Under the pieces are notes generated by a model, which saw only the letters and a list, made by a program, of their open reading frames with translations, ran no database searches and was not told where the DNA came from. The position numbers and the translations under genes were made by a program. Shown here in pieces: positions 8,196 through 16,141 of a stretch of 30,320 nt of DNA (positions within the stretch are counted from its first letter, which is position 1; each line of letters opens with the position of its first letter). Source of the stretch: JBNLBT01 sp050303435. GTDB lineage: Bacteria; Pseudomonadota; Gammaproteobacteria; Xanthomonadales; Marinicellaceae. The stretch is from positions 1 to 30,320 of the forward strand of contig JBNLBT010000035.1 of the NCBI GenBank assembly GCA_050303435.1, read 5' to 3'.

Positions 8196-8732
8196 ATGGA
8201 TCTGGGTGGGTTGACGCAATTGCTGAATGCGGATCAGTCGAATTTGAACCGACAACAGCAGCGCGATCTGGAACAGGTCTATCAGCACCTGAAGAAAATT
8301 GCCAAAACACAAAAATTCAAAATCAATTCACCGGTGCTGAACACCACCGCCCTGGTCAACGAAGCCTGGCTGAAAACACGCGACACACAAAAAGCCTTCA
8401 ATGATCGGGACCATTTCTTCGCCTATTGTGCGCTGGCCATGCGCCACATCCTGATCAATCAGGCGCGCAAAAACAAGCTGGTCACCTACGTCGACGACGA
8501 CAAGGCGCTGAATCAGCAGCCGGTGTATCAGCAATCCGACCGCATGCTGGAGCTGGATCGTCAGCTGCAGCGTTTGCGTAAATTTTCTCCGCGGCTGGAA
8601 CAGATCTTCACCTACAAATATTTCGGCGACATGGAATTTGCCCAGATCGCCACGCTGCTCGACGTCAGTGAACGCACGGTGTTCCGCGATTGGCAAAAAG
8701 CCCGCGCCATGCTGTCTGTGGCGATGGAATGA
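8196..8732 (+). CDS. ECF-type RNA polymerase sigma factor (Sig-70_X6-like)
   Basis: The protein of 178 aa has a sigma region 2 with TTALVNEAWLK and HFFAYCALAMRHILINQARK. These are hallmarks of the TIGR02999-type ECF subfamily, often encoded beside Ser/Thr kinases. Region 4 holds the helix-turn-helix FAQIATLLDVSERTVFRDW. The start at ATG 8196 is chosen because the promoter at 8143-8171 lies inside the longer frame that opens at 8064. No clear ribosome binding site precedes this ATG. The stop overlaps the kinase start as ATGA, implying coupled translation. No anti-sigma factor is encoded nearby, so control by the kinase is the likely mode. Confidence 0.88.
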   Translation: MDLGGLTQLLNADQSNLNRQQQRDLEQVYQHLKKIAKTQKFKINSPVLNTTALVNEAWLKTRDTQKAFNDRDHFFAYCALAMRHILINQARKNKLVTYVDDDKALNQQPVYQQSDRMLELDRQLQRLRKFSPRLEQIFTYKYFGDMEFAQIATLLDVSERTVFRDWQKARAMLSVAME

Positions 8733-11161
8733 GCGACGACCTGGAGGCCCTGTGGCAACGCATCAACGACGCATTTGATGCCGACGCCTCGCTGGATGCC
8801 GACGCCTATCTGCGCCGCGAAGGCCGGCCCGATCACTGCCCGGATCAACCCTTGAGCGAAGACGCCGACGCCTTGCTGCAACACACCTTCGCCACCGGAC
8901 AGCTGCCGGAATCCTTGCGCCTGTCCAAATACCGCATCATTGATTCACTCAACACCGGCGGGCAAAGTGAAATATATCTTGCCGAACGCGCCGACGGCGT
9001 GTATCGCAAAACGGTGGTGATCAAATTCATCTCGCAACGCGTCAGTTACGCCTCCCTGAAACAGCAATTCATGCAGGAAATGCAGTTGCTCGCCGACCTG
9101 AATCACCCCGGCATTGTGTCCATACACGACGGCGGTCTGACCGACGACGATCAACCCTGGTTGCTGCTGGAATACATCGACGGCGCGCACATCGACGAAC
9201 ACTGCGAAACGCACCGCCTGGATGCGCCTGCGCGGGTGCGATTGATCATGGACCTGTGCGATGCGCTGAGCTTTGTGCACCAGCGCGGCGTCACCCATCA
9301 GGACATCAAGGCCGCCAATGTATTGGTGCGGGAGGTCAATCAGGTGGCCACGCCGGTGTTGATTGATTTCGGCATCGCCTCGGCCCGACGTCACGAAGAT
9401 TCCGGGCACAAGGAATTGTTTGGCACCCCCGGTTTTTCCGCACCGGAACAAATGCGCGGTGAACACACCGACGACCGCGCCGATGTGTTTTCAACCGGCA
9501 TGCTGCTGGCGCAGTTGCTGGTGGCCGGGCGCAGCGACAACATCGGCCTGCTGGAACGCAAGGCACGGGAAGCGCTGTTGCGCGAGGCCAAAGTTGACCG
9601 CGAAATGATTCAAATCATTGACAAAGCCACCGCCAAAACACCGGCCAGACGTTACCCCAACGCCGACATGCTGCGCACCGATCTGTACAACTGGCTTAAT
9701 GGTCTGCCATTGATCGCCAACCAGAATCGCGCACTGCACGTGCTCGGCAAAAGCCTGCGACGACACAAGCTGGCCACGGCACTGGGTGGGCTGGTGTTGC
9801 TCGGCGCCCTCGGCGCGGGCATCAAATACACCCGCGACATCACCGAACTGCAGGCCATCACGGTGCAGGAAAAAAACGCCAGCGACGCGCTGTTTAACTT
9901 CATGCTGACTGAATTGTTTGATCAGTTGTCGCGCATCGGCCGCATCGATCTGTTGCAACTGGTGGCCGAACGCAGCATCGAACACCTGCAGGGCCGCGAC
10001 CTGCGCACCCTGGATGAAAGATCCCGGCTGCAATCGGCCATCGCCTTCAGCAACGCCGGCAAAGTCTTCGATGCCCTGGCCCTGACCGACCGCGCCATAC
10101 ACGCATTCGACGAGGGCCTTGATCAGCTGGAAACACTGCGCGATGTGCCGGAATATCGGCATGTGTATCTGCACCATCTGGCCCTGTTGAAAACCCTCAA
10201 AGGCCGCACCCTGACCGCCGAAGGGCAGCAACTGCGCACCGAACAGACCCTGTTGGAAGCCCTGCAGTCGGCCACCGACGCGCAGCGACTGGATCCCAAC
10301 GAAGACAACCGCTTTCTGCAATGGGAAGCGCACACACAGCTGGGCTGGCACCACCTGGAATACGCCGAAGCCGACAAAGCCCTGTCGCACATCCGTCAGG
10401 CCATCGACACCGCTGCAGCGGTACTGAAAGACACCGAGAACACCATGAAATGGACACGCAACCTGTCGCATTCATGGCAGGTGATGGGTTGGTATGAATA
10501 CGATTTTGGCGACCCGGCGCAGGCCGTCGTCGCCCTCAACAAGGCGCTGGAACTGGCCGAGACCACGGTGGACAGCGGCGAAGCCGACATCGATTACCTC
10601 AACAACCGCCGCATTCTGCTCAATCAACTGGCGTACATTCACATCGAAGCCAACCGCGGCGACCTGGCCAGCGACGCGGCGAAACAAGCCATTGAGGCGG
10701 GACGTGCGCTGCAGTTGCGCGCACCGGAAAATCGCGAATATCAACGCGAACTGGCCTATTCATTCACCATGGCTGGAGAGCTTGAAGAGTTGAATCAGCG
10801 CCACCCCAATGCGCTGGCGCATTACCGCAACGCGCGCGAGATCTCCGCGCGACTGGTGCAGGCCGACGACGGCGATTACTCCGCCATCAACGACCTGGCC
10901 AGCGACATCGGCCACGTGGCCAGCGCCCTGGAAAACATGGGACACGTCGCAGAGGCGCAGAACGAATGGCAGACCGTGGACCGTCTGTTGACGCCGGTGG
11001 TGGCGCAAGAACCCAACAACATTTACTATCAAATGACCCTGCTGCTGGCTTTATTGAAACTGGATCAGGTGGAACGCGCCCGCCCGATGGTGGCCGCCTT
11101 GCGCAACAACGCCAACCTGGATGAAAGGTTGCAACAAATCATCGCCGCCAAAGGACTATAA
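8729..11161 (+). CDS. Transmembrane Ser/Thr protein kinase with C-terminal TPR domain
   Basis: The start at ATG 8729 overlaps the sigma-factor stop (ATGA); the product has 810 aa. The Hanks-type kinase domain covers about residues 67-330. It has a nucleotide loop TGGQSEIYLAE, catalytic Lys99 (VVIKFI), catalytic loop HQDIKAAN with Asp192, metal-binding DFG with Asp213, and APE near 238. All catalytic residues are present, but the Arg before the catalytic Asp is Gln, making it a non-RD kinase. One membrane helix lies at about 348-365 (LATALGGLVLLGALGAGIKY). The remaining 440 residues are alpha-helical with tetratricopeptide-like repeats and would sit in the periplasm. It probably senses an envelope cue and controls the co-transcribed ECF sigma factor; this is inferred from similar gene pairs. 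Confidence 0.92.
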   Translation: MSDDLEALWQRINDAFDADASLDADAYLRREGRPDHCPDQPLSEDADALLQHTFATGQLPESLRLSKYRIIDSLNTGGQSEIYLAERADGVYRKTVVIKFISQRVSYASLKQQFMQEMQLLADLNHPGIVSIHDGGLTDDDQPWLLLEYIDGAHIDEHCETHRLDAPARVRLIMDLCDALSFVHQRGVTHQDIKAANVLVREVNQVATPVLIDFGIASARRHEDSGHKELFGTPGFSAPEQMRGEHTDDRADVFSTGMLLAQLLVAGRSDNIGLLERKAREALLREAKVDREMIQIIDKATAKTPARRYPNADMLRTDLYNWLNGLPLIANQNRALHVLGKSLRRHKLATALGGLVLLGALGAGIKYTRDITELQAITVQEKNASDALFNFMLTELFDQLSRIGRIDLLQLVAERSIEHLQGRDLRTLDERSRLQSAIAFSNAGKVFDALALTDRAIHAFDEGLDQLETLRDVPEYRHVYLHHLALLKTLKGRTLTAEGQQLRTEQTLLEALQSATDAQRLDPNEDNRFLQWEAHTQLGWHHLEYAEADKALSHIRQAIDTAAAVLKDTENTMKWTRNLSHSWQVMGWYEYDFGDPAQAVVALNKALELAETTVDSGEADIDYLNNRRILLNQLAYIHIEANRGDLASDAAKQAIEAGRALQLRAPENREYQRELAYSFTMAGELEELNQRHPNALAHYRNAREISARLVQADDGDYSAINDLASDIGHVASALENMGHVAEAQNEWQTVDRLLTPVVAQEPNNIYYQMTLLLALLKLDQVERARPMVAALRNNANLDERLQQIIAAKGL

Positions 11162-11190
11162 GCAAGTCCCCACCGCCCTCAACACGACCA

Positions 11191-11745
11191 TCACAACCCC
11201 AGGCGCAGCGCCTCTTCGGGCGCCTGTTTGCGCAGCAAATCATGGAATGCGTATTGCGTGATGATGTTGACCCGCGCCAGACGGCGGTGCAGCTCAGGAT
11301 CCACGTCGATGTAGTGATTGACCGCCTGCGTGTAGGCTTTGAACAGCTTGATCAGTTCAGGGTCCCGCTGCAATTGCTGATGAAACAGCGACACCTGCAG
11401 GCGCACACTGCGGCGTTGCATCGCATCAAAGCGCTGTTCCTGCGCGCCCAACGGCAGCAATTGATCGATCCACTGCTGCTCTTTGGCTTCGAACAGCGCC
11501 AGGGCCTGGGCCGGCGGTGGCCGGTCCTGCAGCAGTTGAGCCGTGTCGACCAGCGCCGCGCGCTGCACCGCAACAATCGCCTGACCCACAGCTTGTGCTG
11601 TGACCTCCTGAACCGCCGAGTCTTGCTCTGCAGCGGGCAACGGCGCGTGCCGCTGCGTGGCAGCAGGTGTGCGGTCACACGCCCCGCCCAGCAGCAACAC
11701 TGCGCCGATCAACAGCGACTGCAAAAACTCGCTGGCGCGCCGCAT
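11191..11745 (-). CDS. Small lipoprotein of unknown function
   Basis: ATG 11745 overlaps the stop of the upstream gene as TGATG; the product has 184 aa. The N-terminus MRRASEFLQSLLIGAVLLLG leads to the lipobox GGAC with Cys23. Asp follows the Cys, which in enterobacteria is an inner-membrane retention signal. The rest is Gln/Leu/Arg-rich and predicted helical (EAKEQQWIDQLLPLGAQEQR, LFHQQLQRDPELIKLFKAY), possibly a small helical bundle. I recognise no family. It is convergent with the kinase operon, with only about 30 bp between the stops. Confidence 0.72.
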   Translation of the reverse strand: MRRASEFLQSLLIGAVLLLGGACDRTPAATQRHAPLPAAEQDSAVQEVTAQAVGQAIVAVQRAALVDTAQLLQDRPPPAQALALFEAKEQQWIDQLLPLGAQEQRFDAMQRRSVRLQVSLFHQQLQRDPELIKLFKAYTQAVNHYIDVDPELHRRLARVNIITQYAFHDLLRKQAPEEALRLGL

Positions 11746-12173
11746 CAACTGTCGATGTCGGCCAGCGCCATGGTGCCACCAATTTCCAGAAACGCCAGCG
11801 TGGCAGCCTTGCCGCTGGGGAATTTCATTTCCTGAATGTGCCACACGCCTTCCGATTCGGTTTCGGTGCTGTACTTGACCAGCGTGTAGCTGCGCCCGCC
11901 GTCCAGCAATTTGCTCAAGTGGTAGCAGGTTGAATTCAGGTAACTGCGGTCTTCGCCTTCGGCGCTGACCACGTCTTTGTATTTGCGCGCGCGGTCCGAA
12001 CCGGTGTACACCACCCAGCCTGCGGCGCCGCTGTAGTCGCCGTTCTTGTTGCTGCACACCTGCACCAGATCGCCGACCCGATCGGCCACGCGCTGTTGCG
12101 GTGAACCGCTTTCAGAACAGCCCACAAACACGGCCAGAACACACAACAAACCCAGTTTTTTATCGCCTTTCAT
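11745..12173 (-). CDS. Small lipoprotein of unknown function
   Basis: The start is ATG 12173, with a GAGGAG ribosome site 8 nt upstream; a TTG directly before it is less likely. The product of 142 aa begins MKGDKKLGLLCVLAVFVGC, with the lipobox FVGC and Cys19 followed by Ser, compatible with outer-membrane sorting. The mature part is a small domain with WVVYTGSDRARKYKDV and GVWHIQEMKFPSGKAATLAF segments and no obvious repeats. It is the first gene of a two-gene unit with the lipoprotein at 11191-11745, with overlapping stop and start. Family and role are not recognised. Confidence 0.75.
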   Translation of the reverse strand: MKGDKKLGLLCVLAVFVGCSESGSPQQRVADRVGDLVQVCSNKNGDYSGAAGWVVYTGSDRARKYKDVVSAEGEDRSYLNSTCYHLSKLLDGGRSYTLVKYSTETESEGVWHIQEMKFPSGKAATLAFLEIGGTMALADIDS

Positions 12174-12621
12174 CAAAGCATCTCCTCATGTATTGAAATC
12201 AATCGGCGCTGTGGAATTGACCCGGCAAAAGCACAGCACCGCCTCAGATGAAACTAACAGGTCATTGACATTCAAGCTGCCAACTTTTTTTCAAAACGGC
12301 GCAAATCCCGAGAAATTCAATGCAGCCATTGCGCCAGACATGGCGGCACAGACATGTCATTTCTCACAACGGGCATCGGTTTTTTCCTACACACATTTCA
12401 GAATATGGCCACAGGCGCGCGCTGCCAGGGAGCGCATAATGTAACTCGGCTCAGCGATCAGGACGGTCACACAACGGCCCCGCTGAGAAAGAGGAATGAC
12501 ACTGTTAAGGACGGCACAAAGCGACCGCCGATCCGCTGCTAACGGATCGACTCCAGCCAGGATTGACTGGATTGCGGCCCAGCGATGGGCACAAGGGATG
12601 CATTGTGCAGGGAGGAAAGCA
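12174..12621. other. Intergenic region between divergent transcription units, about 450 bp
   Basis: This gap should hold the promoters of the lipoprotein pair (leftward) and of the 13-kb secreted-protein operon (rightward). I found no convincing -35/-10 pair for either direction; CATAAT at 12435-12440 lacks a -35. An inverted repeat lies at 12529-12549. The reading frame of the next gene stays open back to 12496, but that stretch looks non-coding and a far better ribosome site precedes 12622. No RNA gene is visible. Confidence 0.5.
12529..12549. repeat. Perfect inverted repeat upstream of the secreted-protein operon
   Basis: CGATCCG and CGGATCG are perfect 7-bp arms around a 7-nt spacer, about 73 bp before the first start codon of the operon. 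It could be an operator or an mRNA leader hairpin. No T-tract follows, so it is not an intrinsic terminator. Confidence 0.45.
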
Positions 12622-13599
12622 ATGGTAGGCAAGAGACTGTGGTCGCTGTGCGCGATGCTGGGACTGATTTCCAGCATCGCCACAGCGCAGGACCGCGACG
12701 TCAAGGATTTACTCAAGGATGCTCTGGGCGGTTACGTAAAGAAAAAAGCCGGCGAACAAGGCTTCGACATACCGGGCTCCGACCGGCCGGATGAAGTGCA
12801 CTTTGATCTGGCCGACATCAACAATCCGCTGATCGAAGAATTCACCCCCCTGCACACCCCGCCTGCAAACACCCCACCGGCAAATTCCAGTCAAATTGAA
12901 AAAGAGTGCCAGCAACGCGTGCAAGGCCAAATCGCCTGGGACCAGGCCGGTCGCAACAAAAAATGGTCCGACAGCAATGTGGTCAAACTGTGTCGAGGCG
13001 CGGTGCAAGCCGATCAGCCGCCGACCTGTTTTCATCGGGTGATGCAATGGGGGCGCCAGAACGCCGCGGAAGTGCATTGGCAGAATGCCCTGGGGCTGTG
13101 CGCCGGCAGCACCGACGCGCGGCGGGATGAACAGTGTTTCATTGACCGTGTGCGCGGCGGCGCCAAAGTGACCGACGCGGTCAAACACTGCGGCGGCACG
13201 GTGAGTGCCACACCGGTGTTCAAAACCCCGGTCTTCAATTACACCTTGACGCCTCTGCGCAACGACGCCAGCGCGGCGTGCGAAAAATACGTGCAGGACC
13301 GCATCGCCTGGGATCCGGCCAAACGCAACAAACACTGGAACGCCGCCAACCTCAAACGCCTGTGTCAAGGCACCACATCGCAATACGCGCCCGGTAACTG
13401 TTTTAAATACGTGTTGCACGACGGCGCGGCCTGGGGCCAGACGGACCGCCACAACGTGCAGTGGTCCGACGCGGTCAATCTGTGTGCCGGCACCAGCAAC
13501 GCGCGTCAGGTGACCGGTTGCTTTAAAGACGCCATCGCAAGAAATTTCACATTGCAGCGCGCCATCACTCAATGCAAAAACAACGGAGAGGCCGGATGA
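12622..13599 (+). CDS. Secreted protein with six cysteine-hairpin repeats (first gene of the operon)
   Basis: The start at ATG 12622 is set by GGGAGGAAAGCA directly before it and by a good Sec signal peptide ending IATA-Q; the product has 325 aa. After a linker rich in Pro and Thr (about residues 75-92), two copies of a domain of about 105 residues begin near residues 96 and 220. Each copy contains three units that start with Cys and end in Cys-x-Gly/Asn: for example QIAWDQAGRNKKW...LCRG in copy one and RIAWDPAKRNKHW...LCQG in copy two. This makes twelve regularly placed cysteines, which suggests six disulfide-closed helical hairpins in the periplasm. I do not recognise the family. Its stop overlaps the next start (ATGA). 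Confidence 0.8.
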   Translation: MVGKRLWSLCAMLGLISSIATAQDRDVKDLLKDALGGYVKKKAGEQGFDIPGSDRPDEVHFDLADINNPLIEEFTPLHTPPANTPPANSSQIEKECQQRVQGQIAWDQAGRNKKWSDSNVVKLCRGAVQADQPPTCFHRVMQWGRQNAAEVHWQNALGLCAGSTDARRDEQCFIDRVRGGAKVTDAVKHCGGTVSATPVFKTPVFNYTLTPLRNDASAACEKYVQDRIAWDPAKRNKHWNAANLKRLCQGTTSQYAPGNCFKYVLHDGAAWGQTDRHNVQWSDAVNLCAGTSNARQVTGCFKDAIARNFTLQRAITQCKNNGEAG

Positions 13600-15092
13600 A
13601 CACTCGCACCTTCACACTCGCCGCATTGTGCTGTGCCCTGAGCCTGACCGTCCAGGCGCAACCGGACAACCGCCGCGACGCGGTGACCGTCAATCCGACC
13701 GCCGTGCAAAAACCCCTGCTGCAGACGTTCAATTTCCGCCGCAGCACCTTCAGAGTGTTGACTGAACCCAGCGATCAGGCGGCCAACACCGCCACCGAAG
13801 ACGCCGAACCATCCGGCCCCAGCAACGAAGTTTCGCCGGTGTATCTGGCCGATGTGTTTGAAGGCGCCTCGCGGCACATCCGCGACGATTTTGCACAGCA
13901 CCTGCCCTATGCGGACGAACTGATTCGCGACCACACTTCATTGAACAACTACTATTTTTATCCCACCGGTTATCTGCTGCAACGCGAAAAACACAGCGGC
14001 TATGCATTGAACTTTCTGTATCAGAGCCGCGAAGAGGACGGTCAGGAAGACCGCGTGCTGATGACCTTCACCCTGGCACCGCGACAACTCAGCGGCGCGT
14101 TGCCGACGCTGTCAACGTTGGCTGAATTCGCCATAGAACCGGGCAATGACAAGGCGGTCAAGCTCAACCGACTGCCGGTTGCCGACGTGCGGGTGGAAAT
14201 GAGCGGACTGTCCATGCTGATACCGCAGGAAAACATTCAGGTGCTGAACCGGCCGCAATTTGCCGGCGATGAGGTGCGCGTACAGGCCCGCATGACGCAG
14301 GTGGAAAAAGAATCGGTGGTGGCCGCCCTGCGCAGCGGTGGCCTGGCCGGAGAAATTGTCTTCACCACCCAGGGCGGGCGATTTGAGCTGGTCACCCCTT
14401 ACCTGATAAGCCTCACCGAGTTCACCGGCGACTGGGTCGCCGAGCAGGCCCCGCAACAGGCCATGCAATTCACCAACGTCAGCCCCTTTCCGGTGATTCT
14501 CAACGGCGTGGTGGCCTACACCCACGACGCGACTGGCAAACGCATGCAACGGCGCTATCACGCCTTCAGTCAACCGGTGCGCTTGCCGCCCGGTGCCGAG
14601 GCCCGCAATGACCGGCCTTTGCAAGACCTGTTTGGCGATCACGGCCAGGTGTTGATGCATTGGGTGCTGTTTGACACCGAGCGCTGCGATGCCTGCCTGA
14701 ACGACATTGAGAAAGACATTCTGGTGGCACCGGCCGTTGCATCGCGCAGTGACTTGCTGATTGAATCCATCCCCAACGTATTCAGCGAACACAACGTGTT
14801 TAAGATCATTGTGCAGGTGCGCAGTCAGCATTTCAGCTCCGGCGGCGACCTGCAGGAAACCCGGCAAGTGACGCTGAAAGCGGATCACACCAGCGACCAA
14901 CTGTCGCTGTTTCCCGATCGCGACCGGCCAGACCAGACCCAGGCCTTTGAATACCGCATTAAATACTACGGCAACGACGGTGTGATCAGCGCGTTTTCCG
15001 ACTGGAAGGACAGCGAAGGTTTGCTGGACATCACCATCTCCGCCCTCGACATTCAGTCGCTGTCCATGGACGGCGACCAGGACGAGGCATGA
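13596..15092 (+). CDS. P1: secreted protein, divergent member of the operon's paralogous family
   Basis: The product has 498 aa and starts at ATG 13596, overlapping the previous stop (ATGA). The Sec signal peptide MNTRTFTLAALCCALSLTVQ ends at AQ-P. A YYFYPTGYLLQRE segment near residue 125 corresponds to the YYLP motif of the later members. The C-terminal 100 residues (VFKIIVQVRSQH, VTLKADH, FEYRIKYYGNDG, SDWKDSEG) match the C-terminal domain shared by P2-P6. The central core of P3-P6 is not recognisable. A CDAC pair in TERCDACLND (about residue 366) could bind metal or form a disulfide; no His follows, so it is not a haem site. Function unknown. Confidence 0.82.
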   Translation: MNTRTFTLAALCCALSLTVQAQPDNRRDAVTVNPTAVQKPLLQTFNFRRSTFRVLTEPSDQAANTATEDAEPSGPSNEVSPVYLADVFEGASRHIRDDFAQHLPYADELIRDHTSLNNYYFYPTGYLLQREKHSGYALNFLYQSREEDGQEDRVLMTFTLAPRQLSGALPTLSTLAEFAIEPGNDKAVKLNRLPVADVRVEMSGLSMLIPQENIQVLNRPQFAGDEVRVQARMTQVEKESVVAALRSGGLAGEIVFTTQGGRFELVTPYLISLTEFTGDWVAEQAPQQAMQFTNVSPFPVILNGVVAYTHDATGKRMQRRYHAFSQPVRLPPGAEARNDRPLQDLFGDHGQVLMHWVLFDTERCDACLNDIEKDILVAPAVASRSDLLIESIPNVFSEHNVFKIIVQVRSQHFSSGGDLQETRQVTLKADHTSDQLSLFPDRDRPDQTQAFEYRIKYYGNDGVISAFSDWKDSEGLLDITISALDIQSLSMDGDQDEA

Positions 15093-16141
15093 AAGCGCGC
15101 CTATTCCTGGCCACGCTGTTGTGCCAATGGCTCACCGGCGCCGCAGCTGATCCGGACTTGTCGCGGGCGCAACAACACGGCCTGTTGCGGGTGTTTCCCG
15201 ACCACCTGGACGCCGGACTGTACTACTATCTGCGCACCGGTGTGCAACTGGCCGAAAGCGCAGGCACGCCGCTGTTTCGATTCGACATCAACCGCTACAT
15301 TGGCACATCAAAAACCGGCGACAGCGACGCCTTTGTGGTGCGCGCCCTGCTGCGCTTCACCACTGAAGTGCACGCCGAGATGAACCTGGCCGAACTGCGC
15401 GAAATCTTGCAGCAGAACACACGGACGCCTGTGCGTCTGGAAGCCGCGCCGGTGTTGTCGGTGCATCATGCGCTGAATTATGCCGGCGTGGACGACGACG
15501 TCACTCAAGCTCTGTCGCTCAGCCCCGCGCAGGTGAAAACAGAACAGACCGCGCAAAAATCCACGGGCTTCACTCAAATCACCCTGGCGCCGCAGGCGCA
15601 CGACGCCGAATTGTTGTGGAACGCGTTTGCCAGTGGCCAGACCCTGATGTCGTGGCACAGCGAATGGACCGTGCCCGGCGTGCGCCGACAAGACGACGGC
15701 TGGCAAGGCGGCGAAACCATCGTCGCGCACGACATGCCCATCACCCTGTCCAGTGTGACCCACCCCGATTTATTCAGTAAAAATGAATTGTGGCAACGCC
15801 TGAAAATCGCCCACAGCGAACTGATGGTGCTGTGCTACGACTTCATCAATCAACCCGACAGTGGCTTATACCAGGTCACCGTCGATCTGCGCTTCACCAC
15901 CTTGCGTGACCAGGTGTACACCGAATCGGTGCGCTTCCGTGCTGACACCGACGTGTACGAGCAGACCGTGCAGTTCAAACACGCCGCCGACCTCACCGCC
16001 GGCTTTGAATACCGCGTGCGGCGACTGCACCTCGACGGTCGCCGCGAGGACAGCGACTGGCAGCACAGCGACCAGGCCATTTTGGACCTGACTCAACCCC
16101 TGATCTCACAGGAATCCCAACCCATGGAGAGCTCACCATGA
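15089..16141 (+). CDS. P2: short secreted member of the paralogous family
   Basis: The product has 350 aa. ATG 15089 overlaps the P1 stop (ATGA), and the gene end overlaps P3 in the same way. The signal peptide ends GAAA-D. The motif AGLYYYLRTGVQLA near residue 48 matches the YYLP motif, and AELLWNAFASGQT near residue 175 corresponds to the GA-x-LLW-E-SF motif of P3-P6. The C-terminus (YQVTVDLRFTTLRDQVYTES, FEYRVRRLHLDGR, DSDWQHSD) is the shared beta-sandwich-like domain. The helical part and the GNIGGF core are absent, which explains its small size. Function unknown. Confidence 0.82.
   Translation: MKARLFLATLLCQWLTGAAADPDLSRAQQHGLLRVFPDHLDAGLYYYLRTGVQLAESAGTPLFRFDINRYIGTSKTGDSDAFVVRALLRFTTEVHAEMNLAELREILQQNTRTPVRLEAAPVLSVHHALNYAGVDDDVTQALSLSPAQVKTEQTAQKSTGFTQITLAPQAHDAELLWNAFASGQTLMSWHSEWTVPGVRRQDDGWQGGETIVAHDMPITLSSVTHPDLFSKNELWQRLKIAHSELMVLCYDFINQPDSGLYQVTVDLRFTTLRDQVYTESVRFRADTDVYEQTVQFKHAADLTAGFEYRVRRLHLDGRREDSDWQHSDQAILDLTQPLISQESQPMESSP

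Noticed and set aside
9491..10471. Open frame of 326 codons on the minus strand
   Set aside because: It is antisense to the kinase and TPR region, which carries clear catalytic motifs on the plus strand.
11200..11226. CAGGCGC / GCGCCTG hairpin as terminator of the kinase operon
   Set aside because: Only TTTG follows the stem and it lies inside the 3' end of the convergent lipoprotein gene, so it may be chance codon structure.
11745..12057. N-terminal extension of the lipoprotein at 11191-11745
   Set aside because: It overlaps the other lipoprotein gene in a different frame and is Arg/Gln-rich; the internal ATG at 11745 gives a lipoprotein signal.
12265..12293. TTGACA as the -35 box of the secreted-protein operon
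   Set aside because: No acceptable -10 hexamer is found 16-18 nt downstream.
12496..12621. Upstream extension of the Cys-repeat gene
   Set aside because: It has no ribosome site at normal spacing and would bury the signal peptide; ATG 12622 has GGGAGGA before it and a clean signal sequence.
14690..14702. CDAC in P1 as a haem-binding site
   Set aside because: No His follows the second Cys, so it is not a CxxCH motif.
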